A stretch of 64,000 bases of DNA from Gerris lacustris (GCA_951217055.1 OX578280.1:45387882-45451881); one strand, 5' to 3'; positions 1 through 12,600 are shown, counted from the stretch's first letter. The notes: generated by a model from the letters alone, not told the origin. Made by a program: numbers and translations.

Positions 1-1334
1 ATATGTAAACCAGTGAATTAATTGTCCATTATTCTATATAATACTTTATATTCAATGCACCACTTATATATTCTTATTTTATTTTATTCCATCACATAAA
101 GTATGATTGTTTGGATCTGGTTCGATTTCAAGTAGGAACACATTTAGTTTTATTGAATATTAAGTATTTATTGTTTAAGGTTAAAAAATCGAAGGTAGAT
201 TTGCAGAAAGAAGGTTGAAATAAATGTTTGACTAACAGTGGGATATGGGATATATATGGACAAACAGTGGGGTTTTCAACTGACTATCCAATTTTTTTTT
301 ATAAAAGTGAACTAAAGAATTGGACAGACCAATAGACTTATAAGAGAAAAAAAATGTTCGTTTATGCCTTAATTTATATAAGAATAAATTAAAATATGAA
401 TTTATGTTCACTTAAAGTGTACTGATTCATCGAATTATGTAAAATTAACATACCTTTTGTTAAACATAGTTACATATATAAATGCAGGCAAATATTCTAG
501 AGGCTAATTGATATTAAATAAAGAAAGAAATTAGAATTAACAGATAACGAAAGTGTTAAATTGATTATAAATGACCTTATCAAAGTTCTGAATAGTGTAA
601 ATAAAATATAAAGTTTAAAAGGGAAGCGACTTTGTTGCCTTATCAAAAGGCTTAACAAATTAGACTAGAATTAACGTAGCAGGATTAATAAACACTTGAG
701 TACACAGGATAATAATAGTAATATTAATAATGAGAGAGAACTTTAATCCGTCTACTTTATTACTTCAACTTATTGGTGTTAACTTTTTAATACTAAGTAA
801 AGTATTAATTAATAATTTACATATTGAACTTTCAATCATTCTTTAATTAAACTATGAATTTTACCTAAAACTTTTGGATTGGAATTGATTCCTTGATTTA
901 ATCTTTTGGTTTTATCTTAACAAATGTGTGCAAAATTGAATATATATTACAGGATTGAGTTATCCCATGAAAGAATAGAAGATTATACTATTGTTATGTT
1001 GAACATAAGTATATTTTCGATCTTTTATTAAACTCTTATAAACTGTTAGAGAAAAATAAATAATTATTGTTCCGGGTTTTTTATTTATAAAAATATATTA
1101 TAGTTCGTTTGATTGTTAATTTGATGCTAAAATTATGAAATATTCTGCCAATTAACGTGGAACATAGCTTCCTCGCGTCCTATTTATAATATTTTAATGA
1201 TTTTATGCTTTTATAACCTGTTTTGTCAAATTTATAACATCCCCCCCCCCTCATTTAAAAAAAAAAATAATCCCTTAAAATTGTTATGATTATAAACAAA
1301 TTTAAAGAGCGCAGACGGATGAAATTAATCTGGG
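1..1334. other. AT-rich intergenic DNA, no gene recognised
   Basis: No convincing coding frame, RNA gene or bounded element was seen. A C10 run followed by an A-rich stretch lies at 1241-1268. A short string resembling CATAGCTTCCTCGCGTC lies near 1165-1181 and recurs at several other places in the window. Confidence 0.5.
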
Positions 1335-1640
1335 GCTATCTACAAGCTAATTTTGACCAACCATCCAAATGTTATAAAAAATCAGATAAGTACTTTTGAA
1401 GGTGTAGGTGTAAATAAATAAATGTATGATTGTGCACACGTGTAAAAGAAAAAATGGGCCCAGAAGGTTGAAACTTCTATAGGACCAACAATGGAATACT
1501 CGCATGATAATCGAATGAGAAGTTTTTAAAGTAGTTTTCGCAAATATTAAGCGATAGACCAAAAATGTTACCTGATGTCTGACACGGATTTCTGTCTTGC
1601 CATTTTTGAAATCGGAGACATAAAAACGTCGGAAAGCTCG
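1335..1640 (-). repeat. Family F dispersed repeat, copy 1
   Basis: On the minus strand this reads like 12085-12300 and 44585-44830. The shared landmarks are a block like CTACTTATCCAATTTTAATG, then a CATTGTTGGTC block, then TTTCAACCTTCTG. Identity is moderate, with many indels. No coding capacity is conserved among the copies, so the 71-codon frame here is not a gene. The repeat class is unknown; boundaries are approximate. Confidence 0.55.
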
Positions 1641-2160
1641 GAAGCAATATTCATTTCTGTATAATTTTTCTCAATTCTTAGTCTTTATTTATTCGTATAT
1701 AGATACTTTATACATTTTTATACATGAAAAAGAAGAAGAAATTAGTATCATATTTTAAAAATTGAATAATATGTTTTTGTTTTCTTTTTTTTCTATTCTT
1801 TATAATTAATTTTCTTGTGCAAAATATGTCTGGTTTTTTTCTTAAATTATTTTTGTTTTTTTGCCCGAAACCATAAAACAACCTTTTAATTAGAACCAGA
1901 GAAAGAAAGAAAGAAAGAAAACATATATATATAGTATAAGAGTTTTATTACAGCTAATTGTGTGTAAAGAAAAAAAAGATAGCTTGATGGGAAAGGCTGA
2001 GGAAAAATTGACGAGTGAAAAAAGTTTTTTAAACTATAAATTATTATTTGGCATCGGATGCCTACCGCCTTAAACAAGGGTCTACCTATTTTTCCCTGTC
2101 CTTCTCCCTCTTATATTCTAACCCTTTTATATCTTGCGTAGGGTAATATCATTAATCAAT
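1641..2160. other. AT-rich spacer with simple repeats
   Basis: Poly-T-rich DNA with a short (GAAA)n run near 1902-1919 and an AT run near 1923-1932. Nothing else recognised. Confidence 0.5.
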
Positions 2161-3121
2161 AATTACAAGATAAAAAGAACTTTTTATAAACAACGTTTTT
2201 AAATTTTCTGTTGAATCATATGTAGTGCTGATAATATAATTTTAGTGAAAAAGAAAAAGTTCCATATTTATTTGCTTCATATAAATGACAACCAACTAGA
2301 CAGCTGATCTTAAACTTATAAAAGGACAAATCTTTGTACAAAGGATTTCGCCAACACGGAATCTAAACCGTGCCATCGATATGCCCCCTTGTAGGGGACA
2401 GTAAGAGAAGAAAAAAACAAAAAAAAAAAAACAGATACCTAGGACTACAAGTGTAAACAAACCTGGTTCCGACTCGTCAATTAATTTATTTCTTTGTTTA
2501 TATTTCCTGTTTATTCAATGTTTATCTCTTAAAAACACAATTAGTTTTTACTGGTCTTATATTACTTTGCTTTTTAAGTTTTATCGCACACCTATTACCC
2601 CAATTTTGAACCACTTACCGTCATTCAATCTTCCCCAAATTTTGCGCATAGATACAACTAAGGTGAAGAATACAGAAACAAAAAAAAAAAAAGGTTAAAA
2701 ATAAGACCAGTTTTGAAAAATGGCATTTTTATATTAATTATTACATATCAAAAAGGCCTGATATTATCATTCTTGAACATTTTAACAATTTTATCAGCCA
2801 TACCAGGCACTAAAATAAAAAAATCATTAATTGGAAACTAGTCAAAATGAAGATCGTAATAAGAGTCATGTCAAAACAAATAAAATAACTTGCGGATTTT
2901 TTCCGAACTGACTTTCCATACAGCAAAATTTGCTTAAAACTAATTAAATTCTGCTGAAAGATGGCTAAAAGTATTAAAATAATGCATTGTCATCGTGTTC
3001 TGAGTTATACTAAAAGTTTCAAATGTCTAGCTACTCGGGAAGTTAGTTAAAAATCGATTGAAAGATTTGTACTGAACGCACACAAACGAACAAACTAGAA
3101 AGCAAGCTAATAAAAACGTAG
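2161..3121 (-). repeat. Family D dispersed repeat, full-length copy
   Basis: About 960 bp, matching 42501-43154 and the interrupted copy at 24754-26370, both in the opposite orientation. One edge is an AAAAAGAACTTTTTATAAAC-like block at about 2171. The other is GCAAGCTAATAAAAACGTAG at about 3102-3121. Internal landmarks shared by all three copies include the strings GATGACAATGCATTAT and AGCCATCTTTCAGCAGAATT (in family sense). No frame is conserved across copies, so this is a noncoding interspersed repeat of unknown class. Confidence 0.75.
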
Positions 3122-3620
3122 TAAAAAGTAGCATAGACTAGGTATAGATATTTCAATTCAAACATTATCATCTTCAAAACCTTGAATTTAATCAAAATAA
3201 AGTCTGCCAATTTGTTTGACATTTAGCTTCCTTGAGTACTTTCATTAGTGAAATGATTATAATAAAGAAAGAACATTGCAATTTAAAATTATAGATGTGA
3301 TTGAAATATGTACTGTAGAGGAAAAGTTGTCTAAAGTAGGGACGCTAGTGTATTTTTTATTATATAAAAGGAACAAATTATGTTACACAAATTTAGTTTA
3401 CAGTTTAAAAGTTCAAGTAAGTATATTAAAATAAAGAAATAAGTTCAGTTTAGCTAGAAAGTTAATTTTTCTTGAAAATTAATAAAAGTCCCCCTTTGGA
3501 CAACCGGCCGGGTAAGATGTCTTACATTTTTTGTGTTTAATTTTTTCTCTTGCTAATTCAATATTCCTTATAATCTAAACTTGATTCCTCAAAAAATACC
3601 TCAGTAAAAACATATTTTTT
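3122..3620. other. AT-rich spacer
   Basis: No gene or bounded element recognised. It separates the family D copy from the family C copy. Confidence 0.45.
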
Positions 3621-4194
3621 GGAACGAAGTTCCTTATGGCACGTTCTGGAGCCCGGGATTGAAAGAAGCGAAGAAAACGACCGTCACAAAATCACCGTCA
3701 CAAAACCAAGCGTCACGAAATCTATCGATGACGATAACTTGAGTAAAAGATAACCGAGTTAGTTGAAATTTAGTACGCATGTTCAATTTACCAATGCCCA
3801 GGACGAGTTCGTTGGACAGCGTTATCCGCCCAAGCGTTACGCGTAAACGTAAGCTTCAAATTTAAAATTGGAATTTTAGGTCGGGAAAAAATTCAACCTG
3901 ATACAAGCAGACGTTTTTGAGTAGGGAAGAGATATATTTTAAATTAGTAGGCCGAGTAGGTAGAAAACAGTCCTATTTCCTTCCAACTACAAACATACTC
4001 TTTAACTATAAACTCATCATGTTTTTACTTTTTTTCAATATTCAATACATATTTATTGTAAGACGCTTGCTTTAATGATACAAATATTACTTTTCTTTTG
4101 TTTCTTTTCTAACTCCGCCATCGCCATGTATAAGTAGTTAGCTGTGTGATTTTATAATTTATATTTAATGAAAAATGTAAGGAACGTTCCTACC
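3621..4194 (+). repeat. Family C repeat, internally deleted copy
   Basis: Begins with the self-complementary GGAACGAAGTTCC followed by TTATGGCACGTTCTGGAGCC, and ends with AAGGAACGTTCCTACC, also a self-complementary block. The same start and end bound 34698-35567, which is longer (870 against 574 bp). Reverse-strand fragments lie at 11821-12002 and 26371-26510, and a partial copy at 49470-50140. No conserved protein is visible. The class is unknown; the paired terminal palindromes suggest a nonautonomous DNA element. Confidence 0.7.
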
Positions 4195-4608
4195 GGGTGT
4201 CCCGCGACACCACACATATTTTTTTTAGTTTATAGTTATTGAGCTTCCATTGTAATTGTAATTTTTTATAATACTTTTTCTCAAATTATTCTTTTAAATA
4301 ATTATAATATTTAAATTTAATCATGAAAAGTCGTAAATAATAGTAAAAACTAGTTATTTAGTTAAACTTGTTAATACATACATATTATGAAAAACACTGG
4401 AATAAGTAATTATGTGTGAGAGAAAAGTTGAATACTTATACTTTAAGTTAATATGTTTAAAGTTTAATGTAGTTAGTATATAGTAATATCGAACAGATTA
4501 ATTATCAATTATCTCTTTTTTTCTAAAATTACTTAATTGAATAGTTCATTTACTATTTACATTTTGCTAACTCAAACATTAAATTAGTTAAAATTAAATG
4601 TTACTCTA
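4195..4608. other. AT-rich spacer
   Basis: Very AT-rich, no feature recognised. It ends at the TA target dinucleotide of the mariner at 4609-4610. Confidence 0.5.
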
Positions 4609-5395
4609 TACAGGGTGTCCCGGGTCAGGACCGACAAACTTTGGGATGTGATAGTACAGTTAATTTGGAGTAAAAAAAGTTCTATAAACCATGGTCCTAT
4701 TCTCATTTGTTTTCTAGCTATCTTATTTTTAACTTTTTTTTGTAAAACGTGACTTTGACTTAATAAATTGGCAATATCATTGGACGTAATTAAGCTAGAA
4801 TGATAAATGATATACCACCTGAAAGAGCATGAAAAATTCTTAAAGATAAACATCATTTCAACTATTAAATGTCATTTTTAGTCACACGTTAATTCGTTAG
4901 AACTTGAAAATAATAAAATTTAATTAAAAAAAGAAAATGTTAGAGCTTGTATAACTACTGTATTGTATTAGATAACTATGGGTGCAAAACTCCTTAAAGT
5001 TGGCGCATTTACTAAGCTTCAAAACGATACTATTAAATTTAAAATATTGAAACTTAAAGTATCCGAAATAGTGATGAAATTCCAAAAAAACATGTCCTAC
5101 TGTAAGCTGAGATAGGGTTGGGGGAATGGGAAGTGCCCTGAAAATACAAACGTCGGGTGATTTTTTTTCTTTTTCTTTTGTTGCTCTAGTATAATAAAAC
5201 GTTAAAGTCAGAGTTTAGTCATAGTACCCATGTGGTACCAGTCATGGTACCAATGATACTACAGTCATTGTTATTACTTAGTTTAAAAAAAAAAAAAAAA
5301 AAAAAAAATCAATAAAGAATAAAATAGAAAAGTGTAATAATAAAATTAACCGACCTTCTTTACTTACAATTAACACTTCTGTAATTACTATAATA

Positions 5396-5470
5396 AATGT
5401 TCAAAATGATGCCCTTCTTCATTAATACACATCCGACATTTTTTAAGTGCAGATTTGCTGCATTCAACAC
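5396..5470 (-). pseudogene. Mariner transposase C-terminal scrap (left arm)
   Basis: Read on the minus strand, this encodes a tail resembling CINEEGHHFEHL, the type of ending common in mariner transposases. It is the counterpart of the tail encoded on the plus strand at about 5690-5745. No catalytic residues remain. Its presence in the opposite orientation to the larger remnant supports the inverted-dimer reading of the element. Confidence 0.6.
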
Positions 5471-5509
5471 TACCCTAACAGGTGCATTGGAAGAGGAGAA
5501 CCGGTTGCT

Positions 5510-5745
5510 TGGCCACCCAGGTCACCAGTCATTACACCTTTAGATTTCTGTTTGAAGGGGATGTATGAAAGATTTGGTGTTTAGAATACCGGTTAACAGT
5601 CAAGAGGAGCTAACAAACAGGATACAAGCAGCAGCTCATCAAATAAGTGACCAAAAAGCGACTCACATAAAATGCCGCAAATCTCGACTTATAAATTGTG
5701 GATGTGTATGAATGAAGGAGGGCACCATTTTGAACATTTATTATA
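5510..5745 (+). pseudogene. Mariner transposase C-terminal remnant
   Basis: The plus strand reads WPPRSPVITPLDFCLKG, the conserved block of mariner transposases (typically WPxRSPDLxPxDFFLWG) that contains the third catalytic acidic residue region. After a frameshift the sequence continues with VNSQEELTNRIQAAAHQIS, which fits the C-terminal helices. A stop and divergence follow before the final tail. The N-terminal DNA-binding region and the first two catalytic aspartates are missing. This fragment cannot encode a working transposase. Confidence 0.75.
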
Positions 5746-6654
5746 GTAATTACAGAAGTGTTAATTATAAATAAAAAAGGTCGGTTTATTTTATTATTAC
5801 ACTTTTCTATTTCATCTTTAATGATTTTTTCTATTTTAACAAAGTAATAAGTAATAAGATAATTCAATTAATACAGTACAATTTTGGTTATGTTACAAAG
5901 AATATTATTATAAAAATAATTAATTTTCGGAATAAAAATAAATTATTACACCCTTAATAATTATAAGATTCATCAGGTGCTATGACTTTACAATGACTGT
6001 AGTATCATTGGTACCATGACAGGTACCACATGGGTACTACGACTAAACTCTGACTTTAACGTTTTATTATACTAGAGCACCTTAAATGAAAAAGAAAAAA
6101 AATCACCTGATGTTTGCATTTTCAGGGCACTTCCCATTCCCCCAACCCTATCTCAGCTTACAGTAGGACATGTTTTTTTGGAATTTCATCACTATTTCGG
6201 ATACTTTAAGTTGCAATATTTTAAATTTAATAGTATCGTTTTGAAGCTTAGTAAATGCGCCAACTTTAAGGAGTTTTGCACCCATAGTTATCTAATACAA
6301 TACAGTAGTTATACAAGCTCTAACATTTTCTTTTTTTAATTAAATTTTATTATTTTCAAGTTCTAACGAATTAACGTGTGACTAAAAATGACATTTAATA
6401 GTTGAAATGATGTTTATCTTTAAGAATTTTTCATGCTCTTTCAGGTGGTATATCATTTATCATTCTAGCTTAATTACGTCCAATGATATTGCCAATTTAT
6501 TAAGTCAAAGTCACGTTTTACAAAAAAAAGTTAAAAATAAGATAGCTAGAAAACAAATGAGAATAGGACCATGGTTTATAGAACTTTTTTTACTCCAAAT
6601 TAACTGTACTATCACATCCCAAAGTTTGTCGGTCCTGACCCGGGACACCCTGTA

Positions 6655-7337
6655 TAACTCTTTTTATGAATTCTTTAGCGGAAATAATCTCACAAAAACA
6701 GCATTTCACTTTGATTCTACAATAATTATATTTCATTTTAAATTTAAACCCTAAATATTAATATTGTTGTAATGCATATATATGCACACACATGTGTGTG
6801 TATAAAATGAAATATACATTTTTATGTGTTTGTTTCTTTTATCTTTTTTTTTTTTTTACTCTTGAAAAAATCCTTTAAATTTTAGTTAAATATTGCCTCT
6901 TATTATCTCTTCCGAGCCACTTATTTTTAATATTTTCGTGATTTCATTTTAATTTTTTCTTCTCCTCACAAACAGACGGAATAATTGAATTTTCAGCAGA
7001 AAAAAATATAATATATATGTATGATTGTGCATATTACATTAATTTTGAAAATAAAAATAATTTTGTTTGTATAAAATGCTAAAATGATATGGTTATTAAA
7101 GAAATATATTTAATAGAAAATGACATTTTTATTTTTTGTTGAAACACCATTATATATAAACCGGATTACTTAATATTATTTATTTTTGAGTGAATTAATA
7201 AATTCAGATACTGATAACAAAATAAAAATTAAATAAATTGTACAACAGTTCGTAATTGCAAAAATAGCATTTAAGTGCGCGATAAGACGCGAGGAAGCTA
7301 TGTGCCTTAATCCCGACCAGTCCACGAACTAATATTA
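6655..7337. other. AT-rich spacer
   Basis: Contains a short TG/CA alternating stretch near 6779-6801 and a T run at 6845-6858. A reverse-strand match to the TAGCTTCCTCGCGTC motif lies near 7285-7302. No gene recognised. Confidence 0.45.
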
Positions 7338-7931
7338 AATAAACAGGTCAAGTGTGTGCTAGTCAGCACACAGCGAGGGTCCGTAAGCCACACTGTATAG
7401 TAGTAGTACCCTATTGATGGTGTTTTTTAAAATGCTAAAAAGCTTACTTTGAACTATCCTATGGGTCTGATATTCTCGAAACACATAAACAAACTTCCGA
7501 TAAAGTATTTTTTTGCCACTGAACCGGACTACAACCATATACATACATCGAAAAGACCATAATTATAAAAAAAAGAAGTATTTTGTCAATAAAAAATAAA
7601 ATAATATTTTTTTCGAAATTTCCAAAAAGTGGTATCTTTACTTTTGGTCGAAGAATGCTCAGGAATTATTTCAGATTTTTGCACTTCACATAAGCGAGAT
7701 AGAGGGGGGGGGACACGTTTCACAGCTGCTTCAAACTCGCCTACGCTTGCCCTATCAAAGTTATAACCAAAGATTTATATATTTTTGTAATCAGCTCGTC
7801 GTACCCTTTCATATGATATCCCTCACGGTGTCGAAAAAAAGGTGTAGCCGTGAGAGCAGGCGACCGGACGGACGGACAGACACACGCAGGAAAATATAAG
7901 GGTCCTTGGTTTTGCCAACGGACCCTAAAAA
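7338..7931 (-). repeat. Family A terminal-hairpin repeat, copy 1
   Basis: In family orientation the element starts with TTAGGGTCCG, an inverted-repeat block (GGGTCC ... GGACCC around TTTTGCC), and a run of GTCCGTCC units. It ends with GGACCCTCGCTGTGTGCTGA and CTAGCACAC, then the strict edge CACTTGACCTGTTTATT. Here it is inverted, so AATAAACAGGTCAAGTG is at 7338 and the GGGTCC hairpin at about 7899-7927. Copies at 57381-58100, 33951-34107 and 63964-64000 share the same AATAAACAGG edge. No protein is conserved. The class is unknown; the design resembles an insect repeat with a GGACCCTCGG-like tail that I recall but cannot verify here. Confidence 0.75.
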
Positions 7932-8440
7932 TGGGTCCGAGACCACTCAGACTAACTTTCTCTTATAATATCGGACCCAGATCCCTGAAAATACGAATAT
8001 ATTTATGGTACACAAGGATACGCTTGTTGATCTGTCAACTTTAACTGTGAATCCACCAATAGGAACCCTTCTATTGAACCTTTCAAGTAAAGTCAGAATC
8101 CACTCGGCACTACCGTCTACTCCAATCATCCTTTTAAACTATAAACACATTATGATAAATTATTAATTTTCTTAATAGTAATGCATTTAGCTCGCTCTAA
8201 TAATAGAGTCACGCGATTCCTAGTTTTATATTATGTAAATTGTGTTTAACTGGGGGTTGTTTACTTTTTGTTTTCGCTTTTCAACAAAATCAGATTAATT
8301 TTCATCAATATCTCTGACACTAGATTTTTGCCGGAAAACGGCTTATATCGTTAGATTTGTATTTAAATGGATTACATTTTAGAATTTTTTTTTAATTAAA
8401 ATCGTCAGAAACGTATTCGAGGAATAATTTTTTTCACGTT
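7932..8440. other. Unassigned spacer next to family A
   Basis: Starts with another GGGTCCGA ... TCGGACCC inverted pair (about 7933-7981), suggesting a second element edge. The short overlapping frames on both strands have no family signature. Confidence 0.4.
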
Positions 8441-8960
8441 TTCTTACTTTCTCATATAAAGAGAAAGTATTGCGATGGCGCAAAAATTCGATTTTGAATG
8501 ATTTACACGTTTTAAGGTCCCCTGAGTCCAAAAAAGTTGTTTCTATAAAAATGTCTGTCTGTGTCTCGTCTGTGCAGACACCTGGAGCCAAACTACTGGA
8601 CCGATTCTGACAAAATTTGGCATACCTGTTTAGAAAAATCATACCCCGAGGCGAAATCGAGAATTTAATTTTACCCCAAAAACTCATTATTTCTCGAAAA
8701 CGGTTCCGACGATTTTGATTAAAAAATTCAATCATGTTGTCCATTTAAATACGAATCTTATGATATATGCTGTTTTCTCGGGAAAAATCTAGTTCCTGAG
8801 AAAATAGCTTAAAACGCGGATGGAGAGAGTATTTTGATGAAATTATCAATAATAATTAAATGTTCATACGAAAACTAATAGATGAGAAAACACTAGGCTA
8901 AGTAATTATGAACTCGTTTATGAGAAAGTTTGTCTGAGTTGTCTCGGACCGATTTTGTTT
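8441..8960 (+). repeat. Family B repeat, copy 1
   Basis: Shares an ordered set of blocks with 32662-33240, 37303-37690 (reversed), 43155-43706, 47632-47991 and 55555-55740. The blocks are GATGGCGC followed by AAATTCGATTTTGA, AACTACTGGACCGATT, TCGAAAACGGTTCCGACGAT, AAATACGAATCT, and at the 3' end CTAAGTAATTATGAACTCG followed by GAGAAAGTTTGTCT. The 121-codon reverse frame is not conserved between copies. Several copies carry a tRNA-like B-box (GGTTCGATTCCC) that this copy seems to have lost. Confidence 0.7.
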
Positions 8961-9534
8961 TTCAGTTTTTCGGGGATAGCTCCTTCCAATTTGGAGCTAA
9001 AATTTATTTTATCTTTATTGGCATACGTATACACCAGTGGTAGCTGGTAGTAATGTGGCTGTACTAAAAAGATTTTCTCCTTTTAAGTGCATCGTGTATA
9101 AACACGTGTTTTATTTATTTTTTTAAATAATATTATTTAAGCACATATTAAAATTACTGCAAATAATTTAATTTATGTTTGTATTTTATTTATTTATTCT
9201 CTTTTATCTACGCCAAGGAAATACTTATACAAGAAGTTTGAGATGCTTATTATGATAATAAAACTTTACCTCAGTTTATTATTTATCAAGGGAAATTTAT
9301 TTTATCTTGTACGTAATAATATTTCTTCATTTTTTTTTAAATATGTACATAATTTTATTTCTTAGGAAGTTATAAAGATTTATTCTTTATTGTCGTATTT
9401 TTTATTGTACTCTTTGTGGTTATTTTTTAGATTCTCATTTTAAGATTATTCTTGGGAAAGATGGTTCCGTATTAAATTCAATCTTCTCCAAAATAAAATT
9501 TTTTACCTTTCTTGCACTCATGTATAAGTGTTTT
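8961..9534. other. AT-rich spacer
   Basis: No gene or bounded element recognised. Confidence 0.5.
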
Positions 9535-9710
9535 TAATATTAATAATCACTTATAGATTTAAAACTACTCGTCCGATTTTAATGCAGTTCATATACAGTA
9601 TGCAATGGTTATAGCTAAAAAGATAGATTGCCCCACATTAATTTTAACCTTCTCTTATCAACCTAAAATTTAGCAACACTCTTCTATTTTAAAATCAACA
9701 TAATTAACTT
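9535..9710 (+). repeat. Family F fragment
   Basis: Contains AAAACTACTCGTCCGATTTT and a following weakly conserved stretch that match the core of the family F copies at 12085 and 44585. Short and decayed; limits approximate. Confidence 0.4.
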
Positions 9711-9975
9711 CTACATAATTTTATAGGTACGCTTGTGACCATTAATACTAAATAGGATGCGATGAGGCTATGTGACTTTCTTATATGTTTACAGCCCAAA
9801 CGGACAGCCTTTATATTTCCTTTTTTTGTTTTTCTTTCCTCAAATTTGACCTTTTTATTTTATATTTCTCAAAATTTACAACCATTTTATTTACTTTTAC
9901 TCAAAATTGACAACCTATTTATTTTTTTCCCCTCAAGATTGACAGCCTTTTTATTAAGTTTCCCTTAAAATTGTC

Positions 9976-10547
9976 ATAGTCCAGGAGATACCATGCAAAA
10001 AAGTGTGTGACTAACATCAAGCTAGAATGTTGTGTACAAGTTAATCTTCTAGTGCCTTTTAAAAATGTGTGGTTAGCTAAGTTCGTCTGCGGGCATAGCT
10101 AAGTAATGGGCATTTGAAAATAACAAAATTGTGGAGAGCGGCTAATTATGGCGGAAAAAGTGATTTTCATGATCCTGAGTACAAAATTAGTTAGTTAACC
10201 AAACTCAAGTTGATGTTAGTTTGTCACTTAATAGGTGACCACTTTGATTAGGAGTAATATTTGAATAACTAACCTATCAAGGGACAAACTAACTTCAACT
10301 TCATTTTCTCTTTATGCTAACTAATTTTGTACTCAGGATAACCATAATCAGGATAAACCACCATAATTGGCGAGACACAGCCGCTGTCCACCATTTTGAT
10401 TTTTTCAATTGCCTATTGCCAAGCTCTGTCCCGCAAACGAACTTAGCCGACCACATATTCTTAAAAGGCACTAAAAGATTAACCTGTACACAAAATTCTT
10501 GCTTGATGTAAGTCAGACTCTTTTTTGCACGCTATCTCCTGGACTAT
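9976..10547. mobile_element. Foldback/MITE-like inverted-repeat element (572 bp)
   Basis: Both ends read inward as ATAGTCCAGGAGATA, followed by GCAAAAAAG and a further imperfect match. The arms extend more than 200 bp on each side, with ACAAAATTAGTTAG near 10180 pairing with CTAACTAATTTTGTAC near 10316. The whole unit would fold into a long imperfect hairpin. No transposase is present. I could not define a target duplication, because the flanking AT is itself symmetrical. Probably a nonautonomous DNA transposon. Confidence 0.7.
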
Positions 10548-11820
10548 CAATCTTATTATTTTTACCTAAGTGGTTGACGTCTTTAGGTTTAGAAGCCGAG
10601 CCTTCGGGTTCAATTTGGTTGCAACCCTCCCGTTAAAGAAAAATACACCAGATCTGTTTAAAAAAAGAACAATGAAGTGAAATTGAACCGAGTGTTATTG
10701 TTTTTCACGTGCATAAAAGCTCTTTTCTTTTATTTTCTACAAAAACTTTAATTTTGAAACTGAAATAGAAATCTAACACAGGGACCAAATCACTAAATCA
10801 CTCCATAGTAAAATATTTTTAGCAAAAATATAAATTCTTTATAACTATGTTGGAAGTTAAAATGAAAAAAGGACAAAATCTCAGATTCATTATCAAACAA
10901 TTTGCGGGGAAAAGTCCGAAAAATAAAAACTTTTTATGAACAAGAGGAAATCTTTGAGTTACTCCCCCCCCCCCCACCTTATTTCTCTTCATTTAAAGCG
11001 ACACAAATTTACATCTGTTTAAGAAACAAGTGACGAAAAATTTTTGAATTACTTTTTGGACTAAAGTTTTTCCGATTTTTTTTTTAATATAAATCATTTT
11101 TTTCCGTAAAGAAGATTCCTTAAGATTTTCTTCCTTTGAATCGATATAAAACAATAGTTCATTATTTTTTTGATAAAAGAAAATAACTTTTGTGTTTTTA
11201 TGTCATGTTTAATTACAACGGTAATGAAGAGCACAAAGTGAAAAGTATAAGGTTCTACATTTTGTCAAAATTACTTTATTTTTTATGTTTTTAAATTAGA
11301 TAACTTTCTTTTCTTGTTACTATTGGTTGGGATATTGGAAAATTGATTTAACTTACTTTTTTATTGAAGAATAATTTCCTTTTCATTTATATACAACTTG
11401 TACTCAATGGCACCTACGAGGTCGATGTCGTTGGCTTACCCAGACTTTGAGTTCAATTTCGGTTCAGGAACCCGCCCATTTTGATAAAGAAAGTACTTAT
11501 TTGTTGTTCTACTGTTGTCTCTATGAATGTATAGCCTATTGTTTATATATTCTATCCCTTTTAATCTTTCTCTCGCCACACTTCTTAGGCTATTCTTCAA
11601 CTTGAAACATTCCTATATAGCTTTTCCACACTCAAACTAATTGCCCAAAACTAAAACTAAAAAGAATAATACATAACAAGAAGAGAGAACTGTCGCTTTC
11701 GTTACTTGACAAGTTTCTTCTAGCTTTGTTTCTTGTTATATTGTTACATAACAAAGCTGTAAACGGATGTAAAAGTTTACAGGTCTCTAATAGACTGAGT
11801 TCTTTCTCGTGTAGTAAAAA
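10548..11820. other. AT-rich spacer
   Basis: No coding region recognised. A C11 run lies near 10966-10976, and a slightly GC-richer patch at 11400-11480 shows no gene signature. Multiple short poly-T runs. Confidence 0.45.
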
Positions 11821-12002
11821 ATAACGTTGGCCAACGAACTCGTCCTGGGAATTGGTAAAATGAACATTTATAACAAATGTCTACTAAATCGGACAACTTT
11901 TATTCAAGTTATCGTCATCGGTTGAATTTGTGACGGTCGTTTATTTCAGATTCACTCCCGGGCTCCAGACGCTGTAACGTGCGCCATAAGGAACTTCGTT
12001 CC
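11821..12002 (-). repeat. Family C fragment (5' part)
   Basis: Reverse-complement match to the first part of family C. The terminal palindrome GGAACTTCGTTCC is at 11990-12002 and the GGCTCCAGA block is just inside it. Truncated near 11821. Confidence 0.65.
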
Positions 12003-12084
12003 AAAAACGATTTCCCTAAAAATTTGTCTAAACTGGGTATCGGAAAAAATAAATTTTACTTCCGAGCTTATCGAACGTAGCAGA

Positions 12085-12600
12085 AGCATTGTGATAATTC
12101 TTAAGAAAACAATTTTTGTAATGTCTCCAAATTCAAGAATCCCTTTTACTAACTATCTTATCCTAAAAACTACTTATCCAATTTTAATGAAATTTGTGTG
12201 GTATGTCATATTAATCCATTGTTGGTTCATAAAAAGTTTCAACCTTCTGCGCCTATTTGTTTTTCTTCCACATTCGCACAAACATAATTTTATTTAGACC
12301 TATTTATTCTTTTGAAGATACAGGAGTACTTTGGTACTCATCTGATTATTAGATGGTAAAAATAAATTTAGATGGTTTGTCAAAAATAGCCCGCAGTTGG
12401 CCTTAGATTAATTTCAACAGCCTACGAACATTAAATATTGATAAATTTATACTTTTATTCGTGTAAAAATAAAACAATTTTGACAGATTTAATAAATGGT
12501 CTATTAATTAGTGTGGCTCATAGCTTCCTTGGGGTCCTATGACGCATACTTTAATGATTTCATGCTTTTATCCTCTTCGTTTTTTCAAAACTTGAGATTA
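12085..12600 (+). repeat. Family F repeat, copy 2
   Basis: The longest copy of family F. It has CTACTTATCCAATTTTAATG near 12170, CATTGTTGGTTC near 12220, TTTCAACCTTCTGC near 12236, then the CATAGCTTCCTTGGGGTCC variant of the recurrent motif near 12523. The 68-codon frame inside is not preserved in the other copies. Confidence 0.6.

Larger units (their letters stand above)
4611..6652. mobile_element. Mariner-like element arranged as a long inverted dimer
   Basis: Both ends read inward as CAGGGTGTCCCGGGTCAGGA and are flanked by TA (4609-4610 and 6653-6654), the target of Tc1/mariner elements. The terminal repeats are exceptionally long. Positions 4611 to about 5275 match the reverse complement of about 5986-6652. 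A second paired block (5310-5425 with 5720-5830) lies inside. The left arm lacks about 150 bp present in the right arm and carries an A-rich run (5285-5308) near that spot. Remnants of a transposase C-terminus occur on both strands near the centre. The 90- and 115-codon frames with identical starts in the two arms simply mirror one another and are not genes. Confidence 0.85.

Noticed and set aside
4584..6754. Frames of 90 and 115 codons with the same N-terminus
   Set aside because: They read the long terminal repeats of the inverted mariner in both directions and do not match transposase.
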